From Persephonella atlantica (GTDB taxonomy: Bacteria > Aquificota > Aquificia > Aquificales > Hydrogenothermaceae): 64,000 nt of DNA. This document shows positions 27,989 to 35,949 of the stretch, one piece after another. Each line of letters opens with the position of its first letter. The first letter of the stretch is position 1. The stretch lies in the NCBI RefSeq assembly GCF_016617615.1, contig NZ_JAACYA010000001.1, positions 62,001-126,000 on the forward strand, written 5' to 3'. The position numbers and the translations under genes are program-made. Below the pieces are notes generated by a model. The model was given only the letters and a program-made list of their open reading frames with translations, was not told the DNA's origin and did no database searches.

Positions 27989-28225
27989 ATGGAAGCAAAC
28001 ACATTCTTTTTAGGGATTATCGCACTGTGTATGGTGATTATCACCATAGGACTGTTTATCATGTCTGTTGTGATGGCTATACTGCTAAAGCAGGTGGCAA
28101 CACTGCTTATAAGACTGAACATGGACTACAAGGTGCTTTCTCCAAAGGTTCAGAAGATTGTGGAAAATATTGAATATACAACATCCATACTGAGTATATT
28201 CTCTGTGCTTAGAAGAAAAAAGTAG
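27989..28225 (+). CDS. Small membrane-anchored protein (DUF948/YtxG-like)
   Basis: A 78-residue protein with one strong hydrophobic segment (~6-33) and a short amphipathic helix carrying KVLSPKVQKIVENIEYT. The shape resembles DUF948/YtxG proteins, but the match is weak. AGGAGGGTGTCAAG precedes the ATG. It belongs to a group of three consecutive small single-pass proteins between OsmC and YihY. Function unknown. Confidence 0.7.
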   Translation: MEANTFFLGIIALCMVIITIGLFIMSVVMAILLKQVATLLIRLNMDYKVLSPKVQKIVENIEYTTSILSIFSVLRRKK

Positions 28226-28235
28226 GAGTTTGTAA

Positions 28236-28517
28236 ATGAAGAGGGATTTTTATCTGTTTGGGGCAGGACTGCTGACAGGATTATTTCTGTCTGCTTATCT
28301 ATACTGGAAGAGAAAGCAGATAATAAACAGACTGAATGCCATTGAACAGAGACTGACAGGCAAAGCCCTGAAAAGTTCTGTTAAAACCGTCGTTTACGAG
28401 ACAGTTTCAAAAGTGAGGAAGCTGTTAATCAATACAAAAGGTGTTCCTCTTGAGGAAAAAGAGTATATATTAAAGAAAGTAGAGGAAAAAATCAGAAGAT
28501 TAGAAGAGATTGTATAA
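28236..28517 (+). CDS. Small membrane-anchored coiled-coil protein
   Basis: A 93-residue protein with an N-terminal glycine-containing membrane segment (LFGAGLLTGLFLSAYLYW, ~7-24). A charged helical tail rich in Lys and Glu ends KKVEEKIRRLEEIV. The same tail pattern recurs in the next gene (ESKIKKLEEV), suggesting paralogues or partners. GGAGTTTGTAA precedes the ATG. No known family could be named with confidence. Confidence 0.7.
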   Translation: MKRDFYLFGAGLLTGLFLSAYLYWKRKQIINRLNAIEQRLTGKALKSSVKTVVYETVSKVRKLLINTKGVPLEEKEYILKKVEEKIRRLEEIV

Positions 28518-28527
28518 GGAGGAAGCT

Positions 28528-28818
28528 ATGAAAAGAGGAACACTGGCAATCATCGTTGGAGTACTTGCTGGAGCAGTAGGTGCATATTTTGCAACACAGA
28601 GAAGAGACGAGATTATGCAGAAACTAAACGAAATCCAGTCTGCTGTAAAAGAGGCTGAAATTACAGGTAAGGCAAAGGCTATAGCCTCAGACCTTGTTGA
28701 TAAGATAAAGGAGCTTGTCAAAAAAGGTGATGAGATGACAAAAGAGCAGAGAGAAAAGGTTCTGGAAGAAGTAGAATCTAAGATTAAGAAGTTAGAGGAG
28801 GTTATAAGGAGAGGTTAA
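28528..28818 (+). CDS. YtxH-like small membrane-anchored protein
   Basis: A 96-residue protein with a Gly/Ala-rich N-terminal membrane segment (TLAIIVGVLAGAVGAYFATQ) followed by charged amphipathic helices, as in YtxH/gas-vesicle-like general stress proteins. The ATG at 28528 is chosen over one at 28510 because AAGGAGGAAGCT directly precedes it. Its last codons supply the ribosome site of the YihY gene. Confidence 0.72.
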   Translation: MKRGTLAIIVGVLAGAVGAYFATQRRDEIMQKLNEIQSAVKEAEITGKAKAIASDLVDKIKELVKKGDEMTKEQREKVLEEVESKIKKLEEVIRRG

Positions 28819-28819
28819 G

Positions 28820-29728
28820 ATTTTTAGAAATATCAATCTGTACAGCCTTCTGCCAGTAAAAAAAGGTAAACCATTAACATACAACTTTTTTGCAGCCCTT
28901 TACAGGGCTGTTCTTGATTACTTTTTTAAAGATTTTGCATATCACGCCGCTGCAATAACATTTTATACTCTGATGTCTTTTTTTCCTCTTGTTCTTTTTC
29001 TTACTGCAGGTCTTTCTTATCTGCTTTCTATAAACACAGAGATAATCATATCAACACTTCAGAAATTTTTTCCACAGATAACACAGCAGTTTTTAAATCT
29101 CCTTATCACCCTTTCTGAAAAAAGAACATTGTTTGGTATAGCTGGTTTAATTTTATCTTTTTACTTTGCTACAAATATTTTTACTTCTCTTCATACAGCC
29201 TTTGTTCATATATTTGATGGCAGAGAAGAAAGTATCAAGAAGAAAGCTCTCATATATCTTCTTGGAATACCTGTTTTTACGGTAGTTCTTATTGCCATAT
29301 ATTTTTTAGGCTCTTTTTTGTCTTTTCTGCTGAAAGCAGTAAAAGGATTTCAGCTGTGGGAATATATTGAAAATGTCTTTGGTATTGTTCATCTGAAATT
29401 TCTGCTCGATACCCTTACAAATGCAGGTATGCTGATTCAGTTTTTAGGATTTGTTATCATACTTTTTGTTTTATACAAATATCTTGCTCCCCATTTTATT
29501 TACAGAGCAAAAATCATCTTTTATGTATCTGTGCTGGTAGCACTGCTGCTTTTTGTCCTATCTTTGGTGTTTAACAACTACATCATATTAGCTTCAAAAG
29601 CAAACCCTATATACGGAGCTCTCAGTGGGATATTTGCATTTTTAGCCTGGCTTTACATCACCTATGGGATAATTCTGATTGGGGGAAGGATGCTGTTTTA
29701 TCTGGAGGAGTTAGAAGAAAGTCAGTAA
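28820..29728 (+). CDS. YihY-family inner membrane protein, apparent ATT start
   Basis: A YihY/virulence-factor BrkB family protein (older name ribonuclease BN) with about six membrane segments. The conserved N-terminal helix HAAAITFYTLMSFFPL lies upstream of the first in-frame ATG (28973). Reading back from there, the frame is open to a TAA at 28805-28807 and has no ATG, GTG or TTG. The ATT at 28820 has AGGAGAGG five bases before it and gives a 302-residue protein beginning with IFRNINLYSLL. The start is therefore inferred to be ATT. Its 3' end overlaps the convergent SDR gene by 7 bases. Confidence 0.78.
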   Translation: MFRNINLYSLLPVKKGKPLTYNFFAALYRAVLDYFFKDFAYHAAAITFYTLMSFFPLVLFLTAGLSYLLSINTEIIISTLQKFFPQITQQFLNLLITLSEKRTLFGIAGLILSFYFATNIFTSLHTAFVHIFDGREESIKKKALIYLLGIPVFTVVLIAIYFLGSFLSFLLKAVKGFQLWEYIENVFGIVHLKFLLDTLTNAGMLIQFLGFVIILFVLYKYLAPHFIYRAKIIFYVSVLVALLLFVLSLVFNNYIILASKANPIYGALSGIFAFLAWLYITYGIILIGGRMLFYLEELEESQ

Positions 29729-30450
29729 TGCCATTTTTCGTATGCTTTTCTGTCGTATAAACCCGGAAACAGTTTAGATAACCATATGAAATATTTATAC
29801 CACCGCGGGAATACTATCTCCCTTTTTCTGTTCTTGTATGCTTTGAATACAGCTTCGGCAAATTTCTCTGGAGTAGAACCAAATGGAGTTTCTGGAGGTT
29901 TCCTGCTACCCATAGCCCGTGATGAAAATCCTGTGTTTATTCTGCCAACAATAAGATTTAAAACATGGACATTGTCCTCTATCAGCTCTGCCCTGAGACT
30001 GTCAGAGAATGCATTAAGGGCATACTTTGATGCACAGTAACCACCCATGTATGGAACATATAGCTTACCAGCCACAGAGGAGACATTTATTATGCTTCCT
30101 CTACTTTTTTTAATCTGTGGAAGGAGAAGTTTTGTCAGATTAACAACAGAAAAAAAGTTTATCTCAAACAGCCTTCTCAAATCTTCCATACTCATCTCTT
30201 CCCAGCTTTCGTATAAACCAACACCTGCATTGTTGATTAGAACGTCAATTCTGTCTGTCCTTCTGTTAATCTCCTCAACTGCTTTTTCCACGCCTTTACT
30301 GTCTGAGAAATCTGCCTGAATAGACATATCAGCATTTTCAGAATGGGTTCGTGATATACCTATCACTGTATAGCCGTTCTTTCTAAATACATCAGAAAGA
30401 GCTTTCCCTAAACCCTTTGATGCTCCTGTTATGACAGCAACTTTTTTCAT
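29722..30450 (-). CDS. Short-chain dehydrogenase/reductase
   Basis: A classical SDR of 242 residues with cofactor motif TGASKGLG (~8-15), NNAGVG near 73 and the active-site Ser-Tyr-Lys set (NVSSVAG, then YCASK). The early Arg/Ser residues after beta 2 suggest NADP(H), but this is not certain. The C-terminal FPRWYKYFIWLSKLFPG is membrane-peripheral in many lipid-linked SDRs. Substrate unknown. Its start lies inside the upstream kinase-like gene (59-base overlap). Confidence 0.88.
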   Translation of the reverse strand: MKKVAVITGASKGLGKALSDVFRKNGYTVIGISRTHSENADMSIQADFSDSKGVEKAVEEINRRTDRIDVLINNAGVGLYESWEEMSMEDLRRLFEINFFSVVNLTKLLLPQIKKSRGSIINVSSVAGKLYVPYMGGYCASKYALNAFSDSLRAELIEDNVHVLNLIVGRINTGFSSRAMGSRKPPETPFGSTPEKFAEAVFKAYKNRKREIVFPRWYKYFIWLSKLFPGLYDRKAYEKWHY

Positions 30451-30979
30451 CTGTTACCCTTTTTTTAACAATAATATCAAATTCCGTCAGGAAGGGCTGT
30501 TCTAACATCTCATACTGCTGAAGGATAACTTTTGGCGGAACATACTTGTCTCTTTCAGAGAGAAACTGTCTGTTTATGCAAAGTTTCAGGTTTGGGATGA
30601 AGAAAACTCCAATTTTTAGAAAATCTGGAGTTAAATTTAAAAATTTGCTTCTTGACTTTCTTCTTAGATTTGTGTTGTCAATGTAGATGATATTTTTGTT
30701 CGTATTTTTTACTTTTTCTTTTGCTTTTTTCAGTATTTTATGTTTTTTGTCGTCTACAACTCTGTAAATCTCTCTGTAATCTTCTTTTTTCAGATTTTCC
30801 TTTCCTGTGATTTTCTTATAAATCTCTGTTCTGATCTGGTCAAATGATACATACTCCATATCAAGGTGCTCAGAAAGCTGTCTGTAAAGGGTTGTCTTTC
30901 CACTTCCAGATATGCCAACAGGCATAATAAGTATTTTCCTGTCCCGATTGTTTGATAAAATATTTTTCAGCACCTTCAT
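30392..30979 (-). CDS. P-loop kinase-like protein (AAA_33 / polynucleotide kinase type)
   Basis: A 195-residue ATP-binding protein with Walker A VGISGSGKTT (~21-30), DQIRTEIYKKITG after beta 2 and IIYIDNTNLRRKSRSKFL, resembling the Pnk/zeta-toxin-type kinase group that recognises a DNTN motif. Its substrate is not predictable. The C-terminal 20 residues overlap the SDR gene in another frame. It is divergent from the aminotransferase gene across a 44-base gap. Confidence 0.72.
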   Translation of the reverse strand: MKVLKNILSNNRDRKILIMPVGISGSGKTTLYRQLSEHLDMEYVSFDQIRTEIYKKITGKENLKKEDYREIYRVVDDKKHKILKKAKEKVKNTNKNIIYIDNTNLRRKSRSKFLNLTPDFLKIGVFFIPNLKLCINRQFLSERDKYVPPKVILQQYEMLEQPFLTEFDIIVKKRVTDEKSCCHNRSIKGFRESSF

Positions 30980-31023
30980 ACCTTCTGAATTTATTCCTGA
31001 AAAAAATTTTTCAAGGAGAGAAG

Positions 31024-32205
31024 ATGAACAGAATAATAAAAAGTCTCAGACCCTATCCTATGGAAGAGCTAAACAGGATTAAAGATGAACTGAAAAAGAA
31101 AGGCATTAAAATATACGACTTTGGAACTGGAGACCCAAAAGAACCAACAGACCCTAAAATAAGACAGGCTCTTATTGATGCTGTTCCAGAGGTAAGCCAG
31201 TATCCATCTGTTTATGGAAAAAGGGAACTGAGGGAGGCCATATCAAAATGGTTTGAAAACAGATTTGGAGTTTTTCTAAATCCTGATACCCAGATAATAC
31301 CTTCAAATGGTTCCAAGGAAGCTATATTTCACTTTCCCCTTGTCTTTATAGATACGGATATTCCTGAAAAGAAGAAAGTAATTTTTGGAACCCCCGGATA
31401 TCCTGTTTACGAAAGGGGAACCCTTTATGCAGGGGGAGAGCCTGTTCCTATAAGATTAAGAGAAGAGGACAGATTTCTCCTCAGGTTAGACAGAGTTGAT
31501 AAATCTCTTTTAGAAGAGACAAAAATTGTATGGATTAACTATCCCCATAATCCTACAGGAGCAACTGCTTCCCTTTCTTATCTGGATGAGGTTTACCACA
31601 TATGCAGAGAGTACGACATTATTCTTTGCTCTGATGAGTGCTATACAGAGATTTATTTTGACAGAAAACCTCCTTCTGCCCTTCAGGTGGGAACAGAAGG
31701 GATTGTTGTTTTTCATTCCCTTTCCAAAAGAAGTGGTATGACAGGATACAGAACAGGGTTTGTTGCAGGAGATGAAAAAATAATATCTGAGTATAGAAAG
31801 GGAAGGGCATCGTTCGGGGTGGCAACACCAGACTTTATCCAGGAAGCTGCAAAGGTTGCATGGTCTGATGAGGAGCACGTGGAGGAAAGGAGAAAGATTT
31901 TTAAGGAAAAAAGGGAGATATTTTTACAGTTTTTCAGAGAAATTGGTCTTCAATCTTTATACCCTGAAGCAACGTTTTATTTCTGGGTTAAAGCTCCAGA
32001 TGGAATGAGTGGGGAAGATTATGCAAAACATCTCTTAAGATATGGAATAGTAGTATCTCCGGGAGTTAACTTCTGCTCAGGTCTTGAAGTGATGGAAGGA
32101 AGATGCCGGTCTGAATACTTCAGGATTGCCCTTGTTCCTACAGTCAGTGAATGTCAGGAGGCAGTACAGATTTGGAAAGATGCCCATTCAGATTTAAAAC
32201 TCTAA
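31024..32205 (+). CDS. dapC: Class I/II aminotransferase, probable N-succinyldiaminopimelate aminotransferase
   Basis: A PLP enzyme of 393 residues. MNRIIKSLRPYPMEELNRI and YDFGTGDPKEPTDP match the DapC-type N-terminus. PSNGSKEAIFH, NYPHNPTGA, SDECYTEIYF and the PLP-Lys motif HSLSKRSGMTGYR follow in family order. DapC makes lysine/diaminopimelate for peptidoglycan; other aminotransferase specificities remain possible. The ATG at 31024 has AAGGAGAGAAG upstream; the frame continues upstream without a ribosome site. Its stop abuts the CCA end of the tRNA on the other strand. Confidence 0.8.
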   Translation: MNRIIKSLRPYPMEELNRIKDELKKKGIKIYDFGTGDPKEPTDPKIRQALIDAVPEVSQYPSVYGKRELREAISKWFENRFGVFLNPDTQIIPSNGSKEAIFHFPLVFIDTDIPEKKKVIFGTPGYPVYERGTLYAGGEPVPIRLREEDRFLLRLDRVDKSLLEETKIVWINYPHNPTGATASLSYLDEVYHICREYDIILCSDECYTEIYFDRKPPSALQVGTEGIVVFHSLSKRSGMTGYRTGFVAGDEKIISEYRKGRASFGVATPDFIQEAAKVAWSDEEHVEERRKIFKEKREIFLQFFREIGLQSLYPEATFYFWVKAPDGMSGEDYAKHLLRYGIVVSPGVNFCSGLEVMEGRCRSEYFRIALVPTVSECQEAVQIWKDAHSDLKL

Positions 32206-32282
32206 TGGTGGGCCCGGGAGGACTCGAACCTCCGACCGGACGGTTATGAGCCGTCTGCTCTAACCAACTGAGCTACGGGCCC
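32206..32282 (-). tRNA. tRNA with CAT anticodon (tRNA-Ile2 more likely than tRNA-Met)
   Basis: A complete 77-base cloverleaf on the minus strand: a 7-bp acceptor stem (GGGCCCG/CGGGCCC), D stem GCTC/GAGC, anticodon stem GACGG/CCGTC with loop CTCATAA, T stem GGAGG/CCTCC with TTCGAGT, and an encoded CCA. The acceptor carries C4-G69 and C5-G68, which TilS uses to pick tRNA-Ile2 for lysidine modification. Also, GCAGACGGCTCATAACCGTC closely resembles known Ile(CAU) tRNAs. Elongator Met cannot be excluded. The 3' CCA directly abuts the aminotransferase stop codon. Confidence 0.95.
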
Positions 32283-32330
32283 AAATGGAGATAATAATAT
32301 ATAACGACAGGTGCATAAAGTCAATACCTT

Positions 32331-32357
32331 TAAAAGAAGGCTGCTCTGAGCGGCCTC
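32331..32357 (-). terminator. Weak terminator-like hairpin after the DUF2267 gene
   Basis: On the minus strand AGGC and GCCT pair, with one C-A mismatch then GC/GC and loop TCAGA, followed by TTCTTTTA. The stem is short, so this is only a possibility. Confidence 0.3.
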
Positions 32358-32360
32358 ACC

Positions 32361-32798
32361 TCAGGCTTCTTCTATAAATTCTCTCAGATGCTTAGGCAGT
32401 TCAGCTTCTACATCCTTTATCTCTCCATCTGAAACATGTCTCTTAATCACTCTGATAACTGCTTTTATAGCTTCTCTGGCATGCTGTTCATTACCTAAAT
32501 CTCTTGCTGCTGTCCTTCTGTCCTCTTCCATCACTGCATGGATAAGGTCATCAACATGTTTTATGGATTTGTCTGGAGATTCTGTAATTCTCCATCCATC
32601 AACAGCAACAGCCTTTATGCACATAGGAAGCTGAGCCAGAAGGTCGAGAAATTCCTCTGGTGTAAGTCTTTTTCTGAAAGCATGGAGAACAGCTCTCAAA
32701 ATCCTTCCCGCTCTGTCTTTGTCCTCAGGAACTCCAAGCTCTTCAGCAAGCTCCTTAAGGAATAGATTTCCTTTTTGAACGTACTTTTCGAAATTCAT
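32361..32798 (-). CDS. DUF2267 family protein
   Basis: A 145-residue all-helical protein with the DUF2267 pattern: FEKYVQKGNLFLKELAEELG, RILRAVLHAFRKRLTPEEFLDLLAQLP, then a second helical repeat ending VEAELPKHLREFIEEA. Family function is unknown; members are common in bacteria and archaea, often near stress genes. AGGAGGGCGAGCC precedes the ATG, and a plausible promoter lies 40-65 bases upstream. Confidence 0.85.
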   Translation of the reverse strand: MNFEKYVQKGNLFLKELAEELGVPEDKDRAGRILRAVLHAFRKRLTPEEFLDLLAQLPMCIKAVAVDGWRITESPDKSIKHVDDLIHAVMEEDRRTAARDLGNEQHAREAIKAVIRVIKRHVSDGEIKDVEAELPKHLREFIEEA

Positions 32799-32835
32799 GG
32801 CTCGCCCTCCTTTTTTATAATTTGTCCACTAAAAA

Positions 32836-32863
32836 AATATAAATTTGTTTCTATCAAATTCAA
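32836..32863 (-). promoter_or_regulatory. Predicted promoter of the DUF2267 gene
   Basis: On the minus strand TTGAAT (32863-32858) and TATATT (32841-32836) are separated by 16 bases, about 38 bases before the DUF2267 start. Confidence 0.4.
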
Positions 32864-32902
32864 GATGGATACTTTCTGTATAATTAATATGTATATCTGG
32901 AA

Positions 32903-33823
32903 TCAGTTTGTCACTGACGGAGTGATAAATATCTCGTTGTTTGAGAGATTTTCTTCAAGTTTTCCTTCTTTTATCATCTGTTTTATCCTTATGATAGTTT
33001 CCTCTCCAAAGACTGTCTGTATGTCCTGATATGTGTAAGGTCTCCTTCTGAATGTCTGTATTATCTGTTTTTCACTGATATCTATCTTTTCTATGGTGCT
33101 GTCTTTACCTCTTGTTATCACATTCGTGTTTATCCCTTTAAAATGTTGTGCTATCTCTAAAAGCTCCCTGTCAGTGAGAGGATTTACCATGTAAGCAGGA
33201 GGCCTGTCTACTGTCCCAATGTCCAGTCTATCAGGTTTTATTTCTCTCAGAACTTCAGACAGTCTTTTAATGTTTTCTATCGAATCATTTACTCCCCTCA
33301 CAAACAGCACTTCTACTACAAGCTGACCTTTAAACTCATTTCTAAAGCTTTCCATACCTTTTATTATCTCGTTTACATGGATACCATCAATCACTCTGTT
33401 GATTTTTTTAAATGTTCTCTGGTCTGCTGCATCAAGTGAAAGTTTGACTATATCAAACTTTTTTAGAACTTCCCTAACTTCAGGTTTGTTTATTGTTGAG
33501 CCGTTTGACAGTATCAATGTTTTTGAGTCCTTCTTAATCCTGTTGATACTGCTGATAAGCTGATCAAGAAACGGATAAAGGGTAGGCTCTCCACTTGCTG
33601 TTACAGTAATAACGTCAGGATAACCGGAAGTTTTCAGGAAATCTTCAAGCTCTGAGATAATTTCCTTAACCTGTGGTGGATTTTCTATCTGTGGTACAGT
33701 TTTTTCTTTTCCAACTTCACAGTACAAACAGTCAAAATTACACTGCTTTTTATCAGGTGAAACATCAACACCTATAGATTTCCCAAATCTTCTTGATAAG
33801 ACAGGTCCAAATATGTATTTCAA
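32903..33823 (-). CDS. Radical SAM protein, COG0731-type
   Basis: A 306-residue radical SAM enzyme opening GPVLSRRFGKSIGVDVSP and holding the cluster motif CNFDCLYC (CxxxCxxC, ~28-35). TVTASGEPTLYP and LSNGSTINKPEV follow as SAM-contact segments. The C-terminal ~60 residues look like a small winged-helix extension (RRPYTYQDIQTVFGEETIIR). Substrate unknown; related COG0731 proteins include the tRNA-modifying TYW1 group. The start is TTG with only a weak ribosome site. Confidence 0.82.
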   Translation of the reverse strand: MKYIFGPVLSRRFGKSIGVDVSPDKKQCNFDCLYCEVGKEKTVPQIENPPQVKEIISELEDFLKTSGYPDVITVTASGEPTLYPFLDQLISSINRIKKDSKTLILSNGSTINKPEVREVLKKFDIVKLSLDAADQRTFKKINRVIDGIHVNEIIKGMESFRNEFKGQLVVEVLFVRGVNDSIENIKRLSEVLREIKPDRLDIGTVDRPPAYMVNPLTDRELLEIAQHFKGINTNVITRGKDSTIEKIDISEKQIIQTFRRRPYTYQDIQTVFGEETIIRIKQMIKEGKLEENLSNNEIFITPSVTN

Positions 33824-33835
33824 TTTTCCAACCTT

Positions 33836-33863
33836 TTGATTTTGTTTCCATTTATATTATAAT
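33836..33863 (+). promoter_or_regulatory. Predicted promoter for the MltD-like gene
   Basis: TTGATT (33836-33841) and TATAAT (33858-33863) lie 16 bases apart and 30 bases before the ATG at 33894. One of the best sigma70-type matches in the window. Confidence 0.5.
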
Positions 33864-33893
33864 TCTTTTATATTTTTTCCAGAGTAATAAAAA

Positions 33894-35441
33894 ATGAAAA
33901 AATTAATAACTGTTTTACTTGCTTTCAGTTTCTGTTTCGCTTCCCCTGTAAAGGATGAGATTCAGCCTGAAGACATCGATATTCTCATTTCTCTTGCCCT
34001 TGACAGCTCTTCTGTTTTGAATGATAGTTCTTTTTTTGATTCAAAGATTGATATTTCTATCAAGATAGACCTTGTTGAAAAGTCTATGATCCAAAACCGT
34101 ATCAGAATTTTTAAAAAAAGAGGGCTTAAAAAGATATCCTACTATCTTGATAGGGGAAAAAGGTATATACCACTGATAAAAGAGATATTTGACAGATACA
34201 GCATTCCTGATGAGTTTATATTCCTTCCCATCATAGAGAGCCATTTTAACATAAGGGCAAAATCCCCGGCAGGTGCAGCAGGGCTGTGGCAGTTTATGCC
34301 ACAGACAGCAAGAATGTATGGTCTTACCATAAACAAATGGATTGATGAAAGGTACGATGTTGAAAAATCTACGATAGCTGCAGCCCTCTATCTGAAAGAT
34401 TTATACGGAATATTTGAAGACTGGACTTTAGCTCTTGCCAGCTACAACACAGGCGAAGGAGTCATAATAAGAAAGATTAACAAGTACGGCGGGCTGAACT
34501 TCTGGGATATTGATGAGTATCTATCAAAAGAAACGAGAAATTACGTTCCTAACTTTTTGGCTACTGTATCGATTGTGAGGGAACTGCTCCAGAAAGAACA
34601 CTTTGATTACAAACATATGGAGTTTGATATACTCAGAGTAAACAAGCCTGTATCACTGAGATATATTGCATCTCTCATTGGTTATCCTGTCCATCTCCTC
34701 AGAGAGATGAATCCCCATTTAAAAAAAGGAATAACACCACCATATGAGGGAGAATACAATGTATATATACCTAAAGGATACAGAGAAACATTAGAGGTGG
34801 CTTTAGAAAAAGCTCCACTTGAGAGATATCCTGCACTCAAAGAGTACACAGTTAAAAAAGGAGATTCGTTAGGTAAGATAGCAAAAAAATTTGGAATCAC
34901 AGTATCTTATCTAAAAAAGATAAATGATATCCAGAATACTGTTATTATGGCAGGCTCTGTCATTAAAGTGCCCTCTTACATAACAGCTTATCCTGATTAC
35001 TATGACAGCATTATTGACCTGTCAGAAGATATCATATACACCCCTAAAGGCATTATTTATAAAGTGAAAAAGGGAGACACCCTTGGGAAAATTGCAAAAA
35101 AGTTCAGGGTTTCTATTTCTGCAATCAAAAGGTGGAACAGGATTAAAGGTTTTATCTATCCAAATCAGAGGATTATTATATATAAGAGGGTAAAGTACAG
35201 AAATACTGGAGAGAGTGTTGTAATAAAAAGAAACATATCCTATCTTAAGAGAAAAGTAAAAAAAAGAAAACCTACATTCAGATATATATTTTACAGGGTT
35301 AAGAAAGGCGATTCCCTTTTAAAAATAGCTAAAAAATACGGAGTGTCTGTCGGACAGATTAAACAGTGGAACCGTTTAAAGGGTAACGTAATAAGGGTAG
35401 GACAGAAAATAACGATAATAAAGAGAACAAATGACGGATAA
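33894..35441 (+). CDS. mltD: Membrane-bound lytic transglycosylase D-like protein with three LysM domains
   Basis: A 515-residue secreted peptidoglycan-cleaving enzyme. A signal peptide (~1-17) is followed by an SLT domain: IESHFNIRAKSPAGAAGLWQ with catalytic Glu115, QFMPQTARMYGL, ALASYNTGEG and ETRNYVPNFLA. Three LysM motifs (YTVKKGDSLGKIAKKFG, YKVKKGDTLGKIAKKFR, YRVKKGDSLLKIAKKYG) follow at roughly 315, 390 and 465 and bind GlcNAc chains. The linker between LysM 2 and 3 is very basic. E. coli MltD is a lipoprotein with two LysM; this one lacks a clear lipobox. Its last 11 bases overlap the PsiE-like gene. Confidence 0.9.
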   Translation: MKKLITVLLAFSFCFASPVKDEIQPEDIDILISLALDSSSVLNDSSFFDSKIDISIKIDLVEKSMIQNRIRIFKKRGLKKISYYLDRGKRYIPLIKEIFDRYSIPDEFIFLPIIESHFNIRAKSPAGAAGLWQFMPQTARMYGLTINKWIDERYDVEKSTIAAALYLKDLYGIFEDWTLALASYNTGEGVIIRKINKYGGLNFWDIDEYLSKETRNYVPNFLATVSIVRELLQKEHFDYKHMEFDILRVNKPVSLRYIASLIGYPVHLLREMNPHLKKGITPPYEGEYNVYIPKGYRETLEVALEKAPLERYPALKEYTVKKGDSLGKIAKKFGITVSYLKKINDIQNTVIMAGSVIKVPSYITAYPDYYDSIIDLSEDIIYTPKGIIYKVKKGDTLGKIAKKFRVSISAIKRWNRIKGFIYPNQRIIIYKRVKYRNTGESVVIKRNISYLKRKVKKRKPTFRYIFYRVKKGDSLLKIAKKYGVSVGQIKQWNRLKGNVIRVGQKITIIKRTNDG

Positions 35442-35940
35442 AATTAGAGAAAAATTAAAAGACTTATTAGAACCTCACAAAATACACAAAAAGTTAGGGG
35501 ATTTTTTAGAATTTTTAGAAGATATCATTGTTCTTATACTGCTCATACTTCTTTTCCTGCTGAGTATATACGCTCTTCATGATATATACATAGCTCTGAC
35601 AAAAGCCAAAGTTAAGGTTTACGACCTTATACCAAAATTTATATACCTGTTTATACTGATTGAGCTGTTTAGACTGACAATTGTTTATCTCAAAGAGAGA
35701 AGAATAGATACTTCACTTATCGTAAAAACAACCCTTATTGCAGTGCTGAGGGAAATCATTATTAAAGCTCCCTACTTTAAACCCCTTGATTATGTAGGTA
35801 TAGCATTTCTCACACTTATCCTTGCCCTTATGTACTATGTTCCTAAATATATATTTGTCTCTGAAGCAGAGTTTGAGCTTAAGAAAAAACCATATCAGTT
35901 GAAGACAAAAAGGGTGGTAAAATCAAAAAGAAAAGAATAA
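35431..35940 (+). CDS. PsiE-family membrane protein
   Basis: A 169-residue protein with an amphipathic N-terminus, four hydrophobic segments (~28-50, 66-88, 97-112, 122-140) and a very basic tail. YLFILIELFRLTIVYLKERRID is PsiE-like (phosphate-starvation-inducible family), for which no biochemical function is established. The start ATG lies within the last codons of mltD and mfd follows at 9 bases. Confidence 0.7.
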   Translation: MTDKIREKLKDLLEPHKIHKKLGDFLEFLEDIIVLILLILLFLLSIYALHDIYIALTKAKVKVYDLIPKFIYLFILIELFRLTIVYLKERRIDTSLIVKTTLIAVLREIIIKAPYFKPLDYVGIAFLTLILALMYYVPKYIFVSEAEFELKKKPYQLKTKRVVKSKRKE

Positions 35941-35949
35941 ATTCTCCGT

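Noticed and set aside
28973-29728. YihY gene starting at the ATG at 28973
   Set aside because: Would remove the conserved HAAAITFYTL helix that is in frame just upstream.
30952-31023. 24-codon N-terminal extension of the aminotransferase
   Set aside because: No ribosome site upstream, while AAGGAGAGAAG precedes ATG 31024 and the N-terminus there matches the family.
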